Part shown: positions 7,622 to 14,927 of the stretch, in pieces
Layout of the letters: the number at the start of each line of letters is the position of its first letter
How positions within the stretch are numbered: the first letter of the stretch is position 1
NCBI GenBank assembly: GCA_964345695.1
Contig: CAYFSC010000054.1
Coordinates: 1-17,049, forward strand
Length of the DNA: 17,049 nt
Direction of reading: 5' to 3'
Origin: CAYFSC01 sp964345695
GTDB lineage: Bacteria; Bacteroidota; Rhodothermia; Rhodothermales; Salinibacteraceae
Notes under the pieces: generated by a model
What the model was told of the DNA's origin: nothing
What the model saw: only the letters and a program-made list of their open reading frames with translations
Database searches by the model: none
Translations under genes and position numbers: made by a program

Positions 7622-10105
7622 CTACGTGAGGTCGGCGAGGGTGACGCCAGCGCCCCCTTGCTGGATCGGAGCGTCGCGCACGTTTTCGACGTCACTGCGC
7701 TGCCGCAGCATCTCCTGGATGGCCGCCCGCAGCGCACCCGTGCCCTTGCCGTGCAGGATCTCGATGGTATCGAGGTTGGCAGCAATGGCGTCGTCCACGA
7801 AGTGCTGCACGTTCGACCGCGCCTCGTCCACGCGCTGGCCGCGCACATCGATGGAAGGGCTGGCCTGTAGCGATCGCATCGAGGCGTCGCCCGATGATGA
7901 AGGCACCGTCTCGGCCTCGGCCGCCGAGCCGCCCACTCGCGTCAGGCGATCCACGTCCACGCGCATGTGCATCGATCCCATGATCACCACGGCCTCGCCG
8001 TTTTCGATGTCCTGCACGTCCAGTCGCGTTGTGCCGTCGTCGAGCACCACCTGGTCGCCTTCGTGAATGGGAGCATCCGGATGCCGGTCGAGGCCGTCGC
8101 CAGCCGGCTCGCTCGATTCGTCAGGGTCGTCGGCCTCCGTCTCTCGCTCCTCTTCGACCTGCTCGCTTTCCTCCTGCAGGTTCTCCTTGAACGATTCCAG
8201 CCGCTCGCGTGCCTGCTGGGTCGCCTCTTTCTCGGCCTGCGCCTCCTTGATTTCCTTGATGGTCTGCTCGATCCGCGCGTTGGCATTGTTGACGATGCGC
8301 TCGGCCTCTTCGAGGGCCTGCTGCCGGTATTCGTCCCGCTCTTTCTCCAGCTTGCGCCACTTTTTCTCAAACCGTTCGCGCTCGGTTTCGGCTTTCTTAC
8401 GGGCAGTCTTGGCCTGGTAGAGCTCCTCTTCGAGCGCCTGGTTGCGCTCTTCGAAGGTCGCGATCAGGTTTTCCATGGCGGTCTTCTGCGCGCCGGCCAG
8501 GTCGCGGGCCCGGTCGAGGAGCGCGTCGTCGAGGCCCATGCGCTGTGCAATCTCGAAGGCGTAGGACGATCCCGGCACGCCCTCCTGATACCGATAGGTG
8601 GGGCGGAGCGTCTCCTGGTCGAACTCCATCGACCCGTTCTCCACGGCCTCCGTTTCGTGGGCGAACACCTTGAGCGTGCCATGGTGGGTCGTCGCGATGG
8701 TGCGGGCCCCGGCGTCGGTCAAGCGTTCCAGCAGTGCCTGCGCGAGCGCGCCGCCTTCGTCGGGGTCGGTGCCAGTACCGGCCTCGTCGATGAGCACGAG
8801 CGTATCGTCGTCGGCATGTCGCACCATCTCCTTCAGATTCGCCACGTGCGAGCTGAAGGTCGACAGGTCCTCCTCGATCGACTGCTCGTCGCCGATGTCC
8901 ACCATGAGGCGGTCGAAGAGCGGCATCGAGGAGTGCGGGGCCACCGGAAGGGGACATCCGTACGCGAGCATGAGCGCGAACAGGCCAACCGACTTCATGG
9001 CGACCGTCTTTCCGCCCGCGTTTGGGCCGGTAATGACCAGGGTCCGAAAGTCGCGCCCGAGCGTCAGATCGAGCGGAACGACCTCACGCGGGGTGACCGC
9101 CTCCTCGGCCGCCGCGCGACCGCGCGACCCGTCTTCGCCGGCGTCCATCTGTCGAAAGTGCAGCTCCAGCACCGGGTTGCGCCCCTCATGAATGTCGATC
9201 ACGCCGTCCTCGTTGAGCTTCGGAACGACCGCGTCGAGGCGATTGGCCAGCCGGGCCTTGGCCTGCAGCAGGTCGAACTGTGCCAGGGCGCGGAGGTTGG
9301 CCTCCATGGCGCCGCGTTCGTCGCTCAGGCGGGCGGTGGCCTCCCGAAGAATGCGCTCGATTTCGCGCTGCTCGTCGCTTTTGAGCTCGCGCACCTCGTT
9401 GTTGAGCTGTAGGCACGCTGCCGGCTCGACGTACACCGTCTGCCCAGTGGCCGACGTGTCGTGCACGAACCCTTCCACCTTGCGCTTCGCCTCGGCACGT
9501 ACCGGAATGACCATGCGCCCCGCGCGGATCGTCGGCTGCTCCTCGGTCGCGTACCCCTGGCGGACCGCGTCGCGGAGGGCCGCGTCGAGCGTGTCGCGGA
9601 GGGCGTTTTCCTTCTGCCGAATCGTGCGCCGGAGCCGCTTCAGCTCGGGGGAGGCATCGTCGCGGATCGAGCCGTCCTCGTCGATGATCGACCGGATGTG
9701 AGACTCCAACGCCTCCAGCGGCGTAATGCGCTCCACCGCGTCGGCCAAGCGCGGGTAGTCCCGGCGTCGGCCGTCGAAATAGCGCTTCAGGCGGCGAAGC
9801 GTGATGAGGGACAGCCGGACAGCCTTCAGGTCCTCTGGGTCGACGTACGCATCCTCCGGCGCCGCCCGCTTGAGGACGTCGCGCAAGTCGTAGACGTGGT
9901 GCAGCGGCACCGCGTCGTCGTAGCGGAACGCGTCCTGCAGCTCCTCGACACGCTCCAGTTCGGCCCGCAGCCAGCCGATCGTCCGGGCCGGCTTCATTGT
10001 CTCGACGCGCTCCTTCCCGAGCGGACTGATCACCTGCTCGGCGAGCCGGGAACGGATGACATCAAATCCTACTTTTTCTTCCAGCGAAGCCGGATACGTC
10101 TGCAT
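7622..10105 (-). CDS. mutS2: Endonuclease MutS2
   Basis: This 827-aa MutS2 is close to the family's usual ~780-800 aa. It has the clamp/lever region (about 1-320), then the MutS ATPase with Walker A GPNAGGKT (360-367), Walker B LVLIDEAGTGTDPDEG (about 435-450) and a TTHHGTLK switch motif. A long charged coiled coil follows (about 510-640). The acidic insert EEERETEADDPDESSEP is consistent with a halophilic proteome. A C-terminal Smr nuclease domain ends the protein (about 750-827), with IDVRGQR and HGKGTGALR motifs. MutS2 lacks the mismatch-recognition domain of MutS. In known cases it suppresses homologous recombination or acts on stalled ribosomes. An upstream ATG at 10165 is rejected because its extension is encoded by a GC hairpin and lies in the spacer; 10105 gives the typical N-terminus (SLEEKVGFDVIR). 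No SD is seen. Confidence 0.96.
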   Translation of the reverse strand: MQTYPASLEEKVGFDVIRSRLAEQVISPLGKERVETMKPARTIGWLRAELERVEELQDAFRYDDAVPLHHVYDLRDVLKRAAPEDAYVDPEDLKAVRLSLITLRRLKRYFDGRRRDYPRLADAVERITPLEALESHIRSIIDEDGSIRDDASPELKRLRRTIRQKENALRDTLDAALRDAVRQGYATEEQPTIRAGRMVIPVRAEAKRKVEGFVHDTSATGQTVYVEPAACLQLNNEVRELKSDEQREIERILREATARLSDERGAMEANLRALAQFDLLQAKARLANRLDAVVPKLNEDGVIDIHEGRNPVLELHFRQMDAGEDGSRGRAAAEEAVTPREVVPLDLTLGRDFRTLVITGPNAGGKTVAMKSVGLFALMLAYGCPLPVAPHSSMPLFDRLMVDIGDEQSIEEDLSTFSSHVANLKEMVRHADDDTLVLIDEAGTGTDPDEGGALAQALLERLTDAGARTIATTHHGTLKVFAHETEAVENGSMEFDQETLRPTYRYQEGVPGSSYAFEIAQRMGLDDALLDRARDLAGAQKTAMENLIATFEERNQALEEELYQAKTARKKAETERERFEKKWRKLEKERDEYRQQALEEAERIVNNANARIEQTIKEIKEAQAEKEATQQARERLESFKENLQEESEQVEEERETEADDPDESSEPAGDGLDRHPDAPIHEGDQVVLDDGTTRLDVQDIENGEAVVIMGSMHMRVDVDRLTRVGGSAAEAETVPSSSGDASMRSLQASPSIDVRGQRVDEARSNVQHFVDDAIAANLDTIEILHGKGTGALRAAIQEMLRQRSDVENVRDAPIQQGGAGVTLADLT

Positions 10106-10129
10106 GGGGAACGAGAGCTGTGATCGATG

Positions 10130-10156
10130 CGCCGGGACGCGCTTCCCGGCGTTTTT
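10130..10156 (+). terminator. Hairpin plus T5, plus-strand oriented, just upstream of mutS2
   Basis: A perfect 8-bp stem CGCCGGGA/TCCCGGCG (10130-10137 with 10144-10151), with a 6-nt loop, is followed by TTTTT (10152-10156). In form it is an intrinsic terminator for plus-strand RNA, yet no plus-strand gene precedes it. It may stop antisense transcription arising over mutS2. Alternatively, read on the minus strand, it is a leader hairpin 25 nt before the mutS2 start codon. Confidence 0.5.
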
Positions 10157-10160
10157 ACCC

Positions 10161-10228
10161 AACAAAGAAGCGGGCTGCCTGCTCCGACCGCAGCGCCATA
10201 CGATGGCCCTGGCGGAGCGACAGCCCGC
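10161..10228 (-). terminator. Probable terminator of the nucleotidylyltransferase gene
   Basis: This is a long three-tier hairpin. The outer 8-bp stem is GCGGGCTG (10170-10177) with CAGCCCGC (10221-10228). The middle is GCTCCG/CGGAGC (10181-10186, 10213-10218). The inner is GCCAT/ATGGC with a 3-nt loop (10195-10207). On the minus strand it is followed by the T-rich tail TTCTTTGTT (10169-10161). It begins 40 nt after the nucleotidylyltransferase stop codon, the expected place for a terminator. Confidence 0.6.
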
Positions 10229-10268
10229 AATTCAACCAAAATCGAAAGCGGCGCACGTCGGGAGACGG

Positions 10269-11273
10269 CTACGGGGCGTTGACCTCCGAGTGGTCGCCGA
10301 TGTTGACAGAGCCCGTCACGGCTGCGGCCACGGCCTGCCGGCCTACGATGGAGTCGGTAAGCACCGCACGCTCCACGGTGCCCTCCTGAAAGACGATGCT
10401 CTCCTTCACGACGGCCCCGGACACCGTAGCGCCCGACTCGATGGACACATGCGGGCCCACGACCGAATCCTTCACCGTGGCATCCGGCCCCACGTACACC
10501 GGGTTGTGCACCACGCTGTTTTCGATCGTGCCCTGGTGCAGGTCGTCGTCCTCGCGCTCGAGGATGCGCCCAGTGGTCTCCAGCAGGGCCGGGATGGTGC
10601 CGCAGTCCATCCACGCGTCGACCGAGGCGGTGGTGAACACGTCGCCTTTCTGGAGACGCCGGTCGAAGGCGTCGGTGAGCTGAAGCTCATTGCCCTTCCC
10701 GCGAACGTCGTGCTCGATGAGGTAGTCGATCTCCGTCTTCAAACTCGCCAGGTCGCGCACGTAGTAGATGCCGATGATGGCCTCGTTGGAGATCGGCTCG
10801 TCCGGCTTCTCGACCAGGCGCGACACGGTGTCGCCGTCGCGCACGGCCACGCCGAAGCGGCTCGGGTCCTCGACCTCCTTCACCCAGACGACCACGTCGG
10901 AGTCGCCGAGGTCGACGTCCTCGTCGATGGCGAAGAGCGTGTCGGCAAACACGACGATGCCTTCGCCCTCGAGGTGCTCGTCGGCGCATCCCACCGCGTG
11001 GGCCGTGCCCTCGGCCGAATGCTGCACGGCGAAGTGAGCCGTCATGTCGCGGGCCTCGCAAATGGATGTCAGTCGGTCGCGAATGTCGGCGCCAAAGTCG
11101 GGTCCGAGCACGAAGACGCCTTCGTCAGGGGGCTCCGGAAGCACGCGGGCGAACGTGTCGACGATGCGTTCGACGACGGTGCGGCCCTTGACGCGGAGCA
11201 GCGGTTTCGGGGTCACATGCGAATGCGGGCGGACACGGGTGCCGCGCCCAGCCATGGGAACAATGAGTTTCAT
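10269..11273 (-). CDS. Sugar-phosphate nucleotidylyltransferase with left-handed beta-helix tail
   Basis: This 334-aa enzyme of the NTP-transferase (RmlA/GlmU-like) family transfers a nucleotidyl group from NTP to a sugar 1-phosphate to make an NDP-sugar. The N-terminus is the nucleotide-binding signature MAGRGTRVRPHSHVTPKPLL (7-26). Further family landmarks are the metal-site segment VVFADTLF, the substrate loop LVEKPDEP, and WMDCGTIPALLET. From about residue 250 the sequence changes to hexapeptide-repeat character (VYVGPDATVKDSVVGPHVSIES...), the left-handed beta-helix seen in GlmU-type and GDP-mannose pyrophosphorylase-type members. The sugar and base cannot be told from sequence. The start at 11273 gives the standard strand-1 MKLIVPMAG; 11279 (MSMKL) is equally possible. 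Its products would feed cell-wall or exopolysaccharide synthesis. No sugar-modifying partner gene is adjacent. Confidence 0.9.
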   Translation of the reverse strand: MKLIVPMAGRGTRVRPHSHVTPKPLLRVKGRTVVERIVDTFARVLPEPPDEGVFVLGPDFGADIRDRLTSICEARDMTAHFAVQHSAEGTAHAVGCADEHLEGEGIVVFADTLFAIDEDVDLGDSDVVVWVKEVEDPSRFGVAVRDGDTVSRLVEKPDEPISNEAIIGIYYVRDLASLKTEIDYLIEHDVRGKGNELQLTDAFDRRLQKGDVFTTASVDAWMDCGTIPALLETTGRILEREDDDLHQGTIENSVVHNPVYVGPDATVKDSVVGPHVSIESGATVSGAVVKESIVFQEGTVERAVLTDSIVGRQAVAAAVTGSVNIGDHSEVNAP

Positions 11274-11745
11274 AGACATCGAAGGCTTCGAAACGAAAGT
11301 GGCGAAAGAGACACCGATACCGTTCCAAAATCGGAATGCATCGGTGGACATTGGAAGATCCTCTGAAGGATAATGAGGGAACGGATACGAATGCGAATCC
11401 TTGCTGTCGCTTAACACGAGAGCCTCCCCACGACCGGTGCTGCCGTGGAGGCCACGTCTGTTTCGCCCGTGATACACCGCCGTGCCGTCTCAGGACGTCA
11501 CCCGTCGTCCACAGTGGTGGACACGCGGCGCGATCCCGAAGGTAGAGCGCGCCGCGCACCGATTAACAGAATCGTCACAGATTGGCAATGTGTGCTCCGT
11601 ATCGTTTGTTGAGGCGAAATGTGCGGACCTCTCCCCGACTCCCTCTTCGGGTTCGAGGCGTTGAGCTGACGGTGACAGCCCGGCTTGGCATCGGCATTGC
11701 GCCATGCGTTCATGAACCTGTTGCTCGAACAATGCCAACCTGCTT
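11274..11745. promoter_or_regulatory. 472-bp divergent intergenic region
   Basis: This lies between the leftward nucleotidylyltransferase and rightward lipoprotein genes, so it must hold both promoters. I see no gene; the open frames crossing it are short or antisense to neighbours. Near the left gene there are ACCGAT/ATCGGT inverted repeats (about 11312-11343). The middle holds three packed hairpins listed separately. On the right, TATCGTTTG (about 11601-11609) loosely resembles a Bacteroidota -7 element and TTGGCA occurs at about 11584 and 11685. I do not trust any single promoter call. Confidence 0.4.
11507..11574. other. Three adjacent perfect hairpins in the divergent spacer
   Basis: Three stems follow each other within 68 bp. 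They are GTCCAC-AGTG-GTGGAC (11507-11522), GCGGCGCG with CGCGCCGC around a 15-nt loop (11525-11532, 11548-11555), and CGATT-AACAG-AATCG (11560-11574). None has a T-run, so they are not obvious terminators. They could be a structured leader, a small RNA, or operator dyads. Confidence 0.55.
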
Positions 11746-12432
11746 ATGCGATCTCTGTCTTCTTCCTGGCTGCCAGTTGCTGTTCTGACGCTCGCGCTTG
11801 CGCTCCCGTTGGGAGGATGCAGCAGCCTCAGCAATACCGAAAAAGGCGCCGTCATCGGCACTGCTGCCGGAGCCGCCGGGGGGGCGGCGGTCGGTAAGGC
11901 GGCCGGCGGAACGGCGGAGGGCGCCATCATTGGAGCCGCCGTCGGCGGAACGGCCGGGGCCATTATCGGCAACCGCATGGACAAGAAGGCCGAAGAGCTC
12001 GATGAGGAGCTAGAGAATGCCGAGGTAGAGCGCGTGGGGGAGGGCATCAAGGTGACGTTCGACAGCGGCCTGCTCTTCGACTTCGACTCGGCCGAGCTCC
12101 GCCCCAATGCGCGACAGGATCTCACCGAGTTCTCCGGAAGCATGCGGGAATTTGAGGAAACCAACATCCTTGTGGTGGGCCACACAGACGCCAAGGGATC
12201 CGAGTCGTACAACGAGCAGTTGTCGGAGGACCGCGCTGAGGCTGCAGCGACCCACATGATCGAGCACGGCATCGACCCGTCGCGCATCACTCCCCTCGGG
12301 AAAGGCGAAACCGAGCCGGTCGCGAGCAACGAAACGGAAGCCGGCCGGCAGCAGAACCGGCGCGTAGAGGTGGCGATTTTCGCCAGCGAGAAATACCGCG
12401 AGTCTGTGCAGGAGCGCGCCGAGAGCAACTAA
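11746..12432 (+). CDS. OmpA-family lipoprotein with glycine-zipper domain
   Basis: This 228-aa outer-membrane lipoprotein has a lipoprotein signal ending in the lipobox LGGC, with Cys25 as the lipidation site. Residues about 33-76 form a glycine zipper (GAVIGTAAGAAGGAAVG ... GAIIGAAVGGTAGAIIGNRMD), a hairpin that inserts in membranes. A short charged linker leads to the OmpA_C peptidoglycan-binding domain (about 102-215). It shows FDFDSAELRPNA, VVGHTDAKGS, LSEDRAEAAATHM and NRRVEVAI. The Asp of GHTD and Arg of NRRVE are the expected diaminopimelate ligands. The architecture matches YiaD-like proteins that tether the outer membrane to peptidoglycan. It is monocistronic: it has its own upstream spacer and a clear terminator 46 nt after the stop. 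No SD precedes the ATG. Confidence 0.93.
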   Translation: MRSLSSSWLPVAVLTLALALPLGGCSSLSNTEKGAVIGTAAGAAGGAAVGKAAGGTAEGAIIGAAVGGTAGAIIGNRMDKKAEELDEELENAEVERVGEGIKVTFDSGLLFDFDSAELRPNARQDLTEFSGSMREFEETNILVVGHTDAKGSESYNEQLSEDRAEAAATHMIEHGIDPSRITPLGKGETEPVASNETEAGRQQNRRVEVAIFASEKYRESVQERAESN

Positions 12433-12478
12433 CCGCCTACCCCGAACCGATTCGCCCACGGCATCGGTCGGAAACACG

Positions 12479-12516
12479 AACCAGATTCGGCTTTACGTTG
12501 TAGAGATCTGGTTTTT
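12479..12516 (+). terminator. Intrinsic terminator after the OmpA-family lipoprotein gene
   Basis: The stem is AACCAGAT (12479-12486) with ATCTGGTT (12506-12513) and a 19-nt loop, and the stem runs into TTTTT (12512-12516). It lies 46 nt beyond the lipoprotein stop and 61 nt before the next start. Confidence 0.75.
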
Positions 12517-12577
12517 GCAGTAAATACCGTGTGGCCTCACTCTATCCTTCGCTCTTGATTACACTGCCCGCAATCCC

Positions 12578-13471
12578 ATGACGTCCAACAACCAACATAT
12601 GATCGTCTCGCGTCTTCCGGGAGTTCTACCCGCCCTCGTTCTGGCTCTGGTGTTTTCGCTCGCTGCCGTCCCGGCTCTCGCCCAGAATGGGGGGGACAAG
12701 GCCGCCAAGATGGAGGAGCTGAAGTCGGCCTATGCGGGCTTCCAACAGGCGGCGGAGTCTGACGACTACGAGACGGCGTACTCCCAGCTTGAAACAGCGA
12801 TATCGCTGGCCGAGGAGCTGGAGCAGAGCAATGCGCTCGGGCAACTCCAGCAGTTTCAGCAGAACCTGCCCACGAAGTGGGGCAACACCGCGCTAGAAAA
12901 TGAGAACTACCAGCAGGCGCTGTTCCACTTCAACCACGGCACCGATTACTCGTCGCAGGACGCTTACGTCCACTACGGTAAGGGCCTGGCGCTCGTCAAT
13001 ATGGACAGCACGAGTGCAGGACTTGATGCCATGAGCGAGGCCATCAGCGTCGGCGAAAGCACCGGCAACACGCGGGTCGTGGAACTCGCCACCGAGCGCA
13101 TCCGAGATGAGTTTGTGTCGAGAGCCTCGCAGACGCTCAGCAAGCAGAACCCGTCGGAGTCGGACGCCAATACGGCGCTGGAGGCGCTGGACACGATGCG
13201 TCAGTACGTGGACCCCAGCGCGAAGTCGCTCTTCTACCGCGCCTCTGCGCTCTTTGCGAAGGGCCAGTACCAGCAGGCCGCTTCGACGGCTAGGGAGGGC
13301 CTTTCGATGCACCAGGGCAGCCGGAGCGACGCGGCGAAGTATCACTTCATTGTCGGCGAGTCGCAATTTCGCTTGGGCAATAAAGCTGAGGCCTGCCAGA
13401 CCTTCCAAGACGCGGCTTACGGCGACTACAAGGCGCGGGCGGAGCACTATCTGGAGAACGAGTGCCAGTAA
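12578..13471 (+). CDS. Secreted tetratricopeptide-repeat protein
   Basis: This protein has 297 aa. A long hydrophobic N-terminal signal (about residues 15-35, LPALVLALVFSLAAVPALA) ends with a likely cleavage ALA|Q, so the mature protein is periplasmic or outer-membrane associated. The rest is helical and rich in Ala, Gln, Glu and Ser with TPR-like helix pairs. Three are readable. They are FQQAAESDDYETAYSQLETAISLA (about 54-77), then WGNTALENENYQQALFHFNHGTDY and LFYRASALFAKGQYQQAASTAREG. A last copy is YHFIVGESQFRLGNKAEACQTF. TPR proteins are scaffolds; no enzymatic motif is present and the partner is unknown. A start at 12599 (seventh codon downstream) would give a shorter, more normal signal peptide. 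The gene has terminators on both sides, so it is transcribed alone. Confidence 0.82.
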   Translation: MTSNNQHMIVSRLPGVLPALVLALVFSLAAVPALAQNGGDKAAKMEELKSAYAGFQQAAESDDYETAYSQLETAISLAEELEQSNALGQLQQFQQNLPTKWGNTALENENYQQALFHFNHGTDYSSQDAYVHYGKGLALVNMDSTSAGLDAMSEAISVGESTGNTRVVELATERIRDEFVSRASQTLSKQNPSESDANTALEALDTMRQYVDPSAKSLFYRASALFAKGQYQQAASTAREGLSMHQGSRSDAAKYHFIVGESQFRLGNKAEACQTFQDAAYGDYKARAEHYLENECQ

Positions 13472-13574
13472 TCGCCCCCCGTCCAGTGGCGTCGTCCCCA
13501 GTGCGGATGCGGCGACCCGCCAGGGAATCTGAAGAAAGGGCCCTGCGTTCGGCCCACGAGCATACACCCCGAAC

Positions 13575-13620
13575 GGAGGAATGGGCGGCCTGCGACAGGC
13601 CCGCTCATTCCTCCTTTTCT
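13575..13620 (+). terminator. Strong intrinsic terminator after the TPR gene
   Basis: A long stem pairs GGAGGAATG and GCGGCCTG with CAGGCC, CGC and CATTCCTCC around a CGA loop (13575-13614). There is only one bulge or mismatch, and the tail is TTTTCT. It lies about 100 nt after the TPR gene stop and separates that gene from the response regulators. Confidence 0.88.
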
Positions 13621-13732
13621 GTGGAGGATTCGGCTGCCGTCGCCCACGCGGTTGCGTGCCTCGCATTCGCTGGAGACGCGCCCGTCGGCCTCCGCATTGG
13701 TCTCCTTCTGCGTGTCGAACGTACCGCGTTGC

Positions 13733-14104
13733 ATGTCTGCTGCCCCACTGCGTATCCTTGCGATTGAAGACACCCTCATTCACACCCGGATTGTGAAGCG
13801 GTGTCTTGCAGACGCCTGTGATCTTGCAACCGTAGAATCTGCGGAGGCGGCGCGGAGTCGATTGGAGCGAGAGACCTTCGATCTTCTGCTTGTCGACTGG
13901 GGATTGCCCGGAGAGAGCGGCCTGAGCTTTGTGAGGGAACTCCAGAGGGGGGGCGAAGCGGGCCCGGCGCCTGCGATTATCATGCTCACCGCAGAAGATC
14001 GAGAAGACTACGTCGCAGAAGCGATCGAAGCGGGCGTCGACGACTACATTGTAAAGCCCCTTCGATGTGAAGTGCTGCGCACCAAGGTGGCCGCTCTCGT
14101 GTAA
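13733..14104 (+). CDS. Single-domain response regulator (CheY-like), copy 1
   Basis: This 123-aa stand-alone receiver domain has no output domain. Acidic metal-binding residues are E12 and D13 (ILAIEDT). The phospho-acceptor is D55 (LLVDWGLPG). The switch Thr is T86 (MLTAED) and the conserved Lys is K108 (DDYIVKP). The frame is open upstream to 13652, but the receiver fold begins at the 13733 ATG. Such proteins are phosphorylated by a histidine kinase and act by protein-protein contact, for example in phosphorelays or taxis. It is followed after 129 bp by a close paralogue in the same orientation. No kinase gene is adjacent; the giant kinase at 2645-6775 is a possible but unsupported partner. 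Confidence 0.9.
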   Translation: MSAAPLRILAIEDTLIHTRIVKRCLADACDLATVESAEAARSRLERETFDLLLVDWGLPGESGLSFVRELQRGGEAGPAPAIIMLTAEDREDYVAEAIEAGVDDYIVKPLRCEVLRTKVAALV

Positions 14105-14183
14105 TCCTTCGCCCGCCACCGTCCCACCCAGACGCGGGCCCGACAGCTTCGCCGGTCCGTATCCCCCATCGCTGTCCTCCCCT

Positions 14184-14195
14184 CGAACATGTTCG
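14184..14195. promoter_or_regulatory. 12-bp perfect palindrome upstream of response regulator copy 2
   Basis: CGAACATGTTCG is an uninterrupted palindrome centred about 44 bp before the copy-2 start codon. The half-site CGAAC/GTTCG is that of Gram-positive type LexA boxes. Those boxes have four bases between the halves, whereas this one has two, so it is not a standard SOS box. A regulator-binding site is possible. Confidence 0.35.
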
Positions 14196-14233
14196 GGCAA
14201 ACCCCTGCCTGTCTGAAACGAGCTTCTTAGACC

Positions 14234-14602
14234 ATGTCGTCCTCTTCCCCTCAGATCTTGATCGTCGAGGACTCACGGATTCATGCGCGCATTATTCAGC
14301 GCTGTCTCGGCGAGACCTACGATCTGAGCGTCGAAACCACCACCGAAGACGCCGTGCCCCGACTGGTGGGCGGCGACTTTGCGCTTCTGGTCGTGGACTG
14401 GGGACTGCCCGGCGCAAGCGGGCTCAGCCTGGTGCGGGCCCTGCGCAAGGATCCCGACTTCCAGGATCTGCCCATTCTCATGCAGACGGCAAAGGACCGC
14501 GCCGAGCACGTCTCGGAGGCCCTGGAGGTGGGGGTCGACGACTACATTGTAAAGCCCATCGACTGCGAGTCGCTCAACAAAAAAGTGCAGCTCCTGCTCT
14601 AA
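14234..14602 (+). CDS. Single-domain response regulator (CheY-like), copy 2
   Basis: This 122-aa stand-alone receiver domain is clearly paralogous to the gene before it. The key residues are complete and almost colinear: E12/D13, phospho-acceptor D55 in VVDWGLPG, T85 (MQTAKD) and K107 (DDYIVKP). Both copies share a IHxRIxxRCL first helix, the block VDWGLPGxSGLSxVRxL, and a 24-bp stretch of identical DNA around the GVDDYIVKP codons (14036-14059 and 14534-14557). This copy has Gln before the switch Thr where copy 1 has Leu. The two have diverged in helices 3 and 4, which suggests separate partners. No clear terminator follows, and the downstream gene (glgB) is convergent. Confidence 0.92.
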   Translation: MSSSSPQILIVEDSRIHARIIQRCLGETYDLSVETTTEDAVPRLVGGDFALLVVDWGLPGASGLSLVRALRKDPDFQDLPILMQTAKDRAEHVSEALEVGVDDYIVKPIDCESLNKKVQLLL

Positions 14603-14650
14603 GTGCGCGTTGTGCCGCGTGGATCGTGCGATATCGCCCATGGGCCTCGA

Positions 14651-14731
14651 CAGCAAACCCCAAGAACAACGTCTGCCGTCGCTCCAGACGTGGTGTGCTC
14701 GTCCGCCGCTTTGCTCGTGTGGAGCCCATCC
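14651..14731 (+). repeat. Dispersed repeat, left copy (flanks glgB)
   Basis: Three blocks occur in the same order as in the right copy at 16915-17029. They are CAGCAAA (14651-14657), CGTCGCTCCA (14677-14686) and the 19-mer GCTCGTGTGGAGCCCATCC (14713-14731). The spacers between blocks differ in length, so the copies are diverged. Confidence 0.6.
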
Positions 14732-14798
14732 ACCCGGCCGGGAGGGTCGTTCCGGTCGCCGGATGAGCGCTGAATCGTGGTCTGGAATTATGGTCTGT

Positions 14799-14820
14799 TA
14801 GAGTACACGTAGAGTACACG
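14799..14820. repeat. Perfect 11-bp tandem duplication
   Basis: TAGAGTACACG occurs twice head-to-tail with no mismatch (14799-14809 and 14810-14820). It lies immediately before the hairpin chain downstream of glgB. Confidence 0.85.
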
Positions 14821-14836
14821 GAAACTCTTCGAGGGG

Positions 14837-14927
14837 CGTGCACCGGTCTTGCACGACGGCGCAAGCCGTTCTGATGTTGGGATGGGCTTGAGGAGCGAAT
14901 CCTCGGGCGTTGCTGAGCCCTACGGCT
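14837..14927. other. Chain of stacked hairpins beyond the glgB 3' end
   Basis: Two hairpins abut with no gap: CGTGCA-N7-TGCACG (14837-14855) and ACGGC-gcaa-GCCGT (14856-14869), the latter with a GNRA-type loop on the plus strand. A third is closed by GGGCT/AGCCC (14884-14888, 14916-14920) and GAGGA/TCCTC (14890-14894, 14900-14904). AGCCGT and ACGGCT (14864-14869, 14922-14927) offer an alternative long-range pairing. The chain may be a structured RNA or a 3' UTR; there is no T-run. Confidence 0.5.

Noticed and set aside
7967..9412. Plus-strand open frame of 481 codons opposite mutS2
   Set aside because: It is a shadow of mutS2. The Leu/Phe-rich stretches come from the reverse complement of the Glu/Lys/Arg coiled-coil codons.
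11490..12428. Minus-strand Ser/Ala/Pro-rich frame opposite the OmpA-family lipoprotein
   Set aside because: Low-complexity shadow of the glycine-zipper and OmpA_C coding sequence.
14184..14195. SOS (LexA) box
   Set aside because: The spacing between CGAAC and GTTCG is two bases, not four, so it was kept only as an unassigned palindrome.
12893..14200. Minus-strand open frame of 435 codons across the TPR and first regulator genes
   Set aside because: It crosses a strong terminator and two well-supported genes on the other strand and has no recognisable domain.
14886..14908. T-arm-like hairpin (GAGG, 7-nt loop, CCTC) suggesting a tRNA
   Set aside because: No matching acceptor, D or anticodon arms at the right spacing on either strand.
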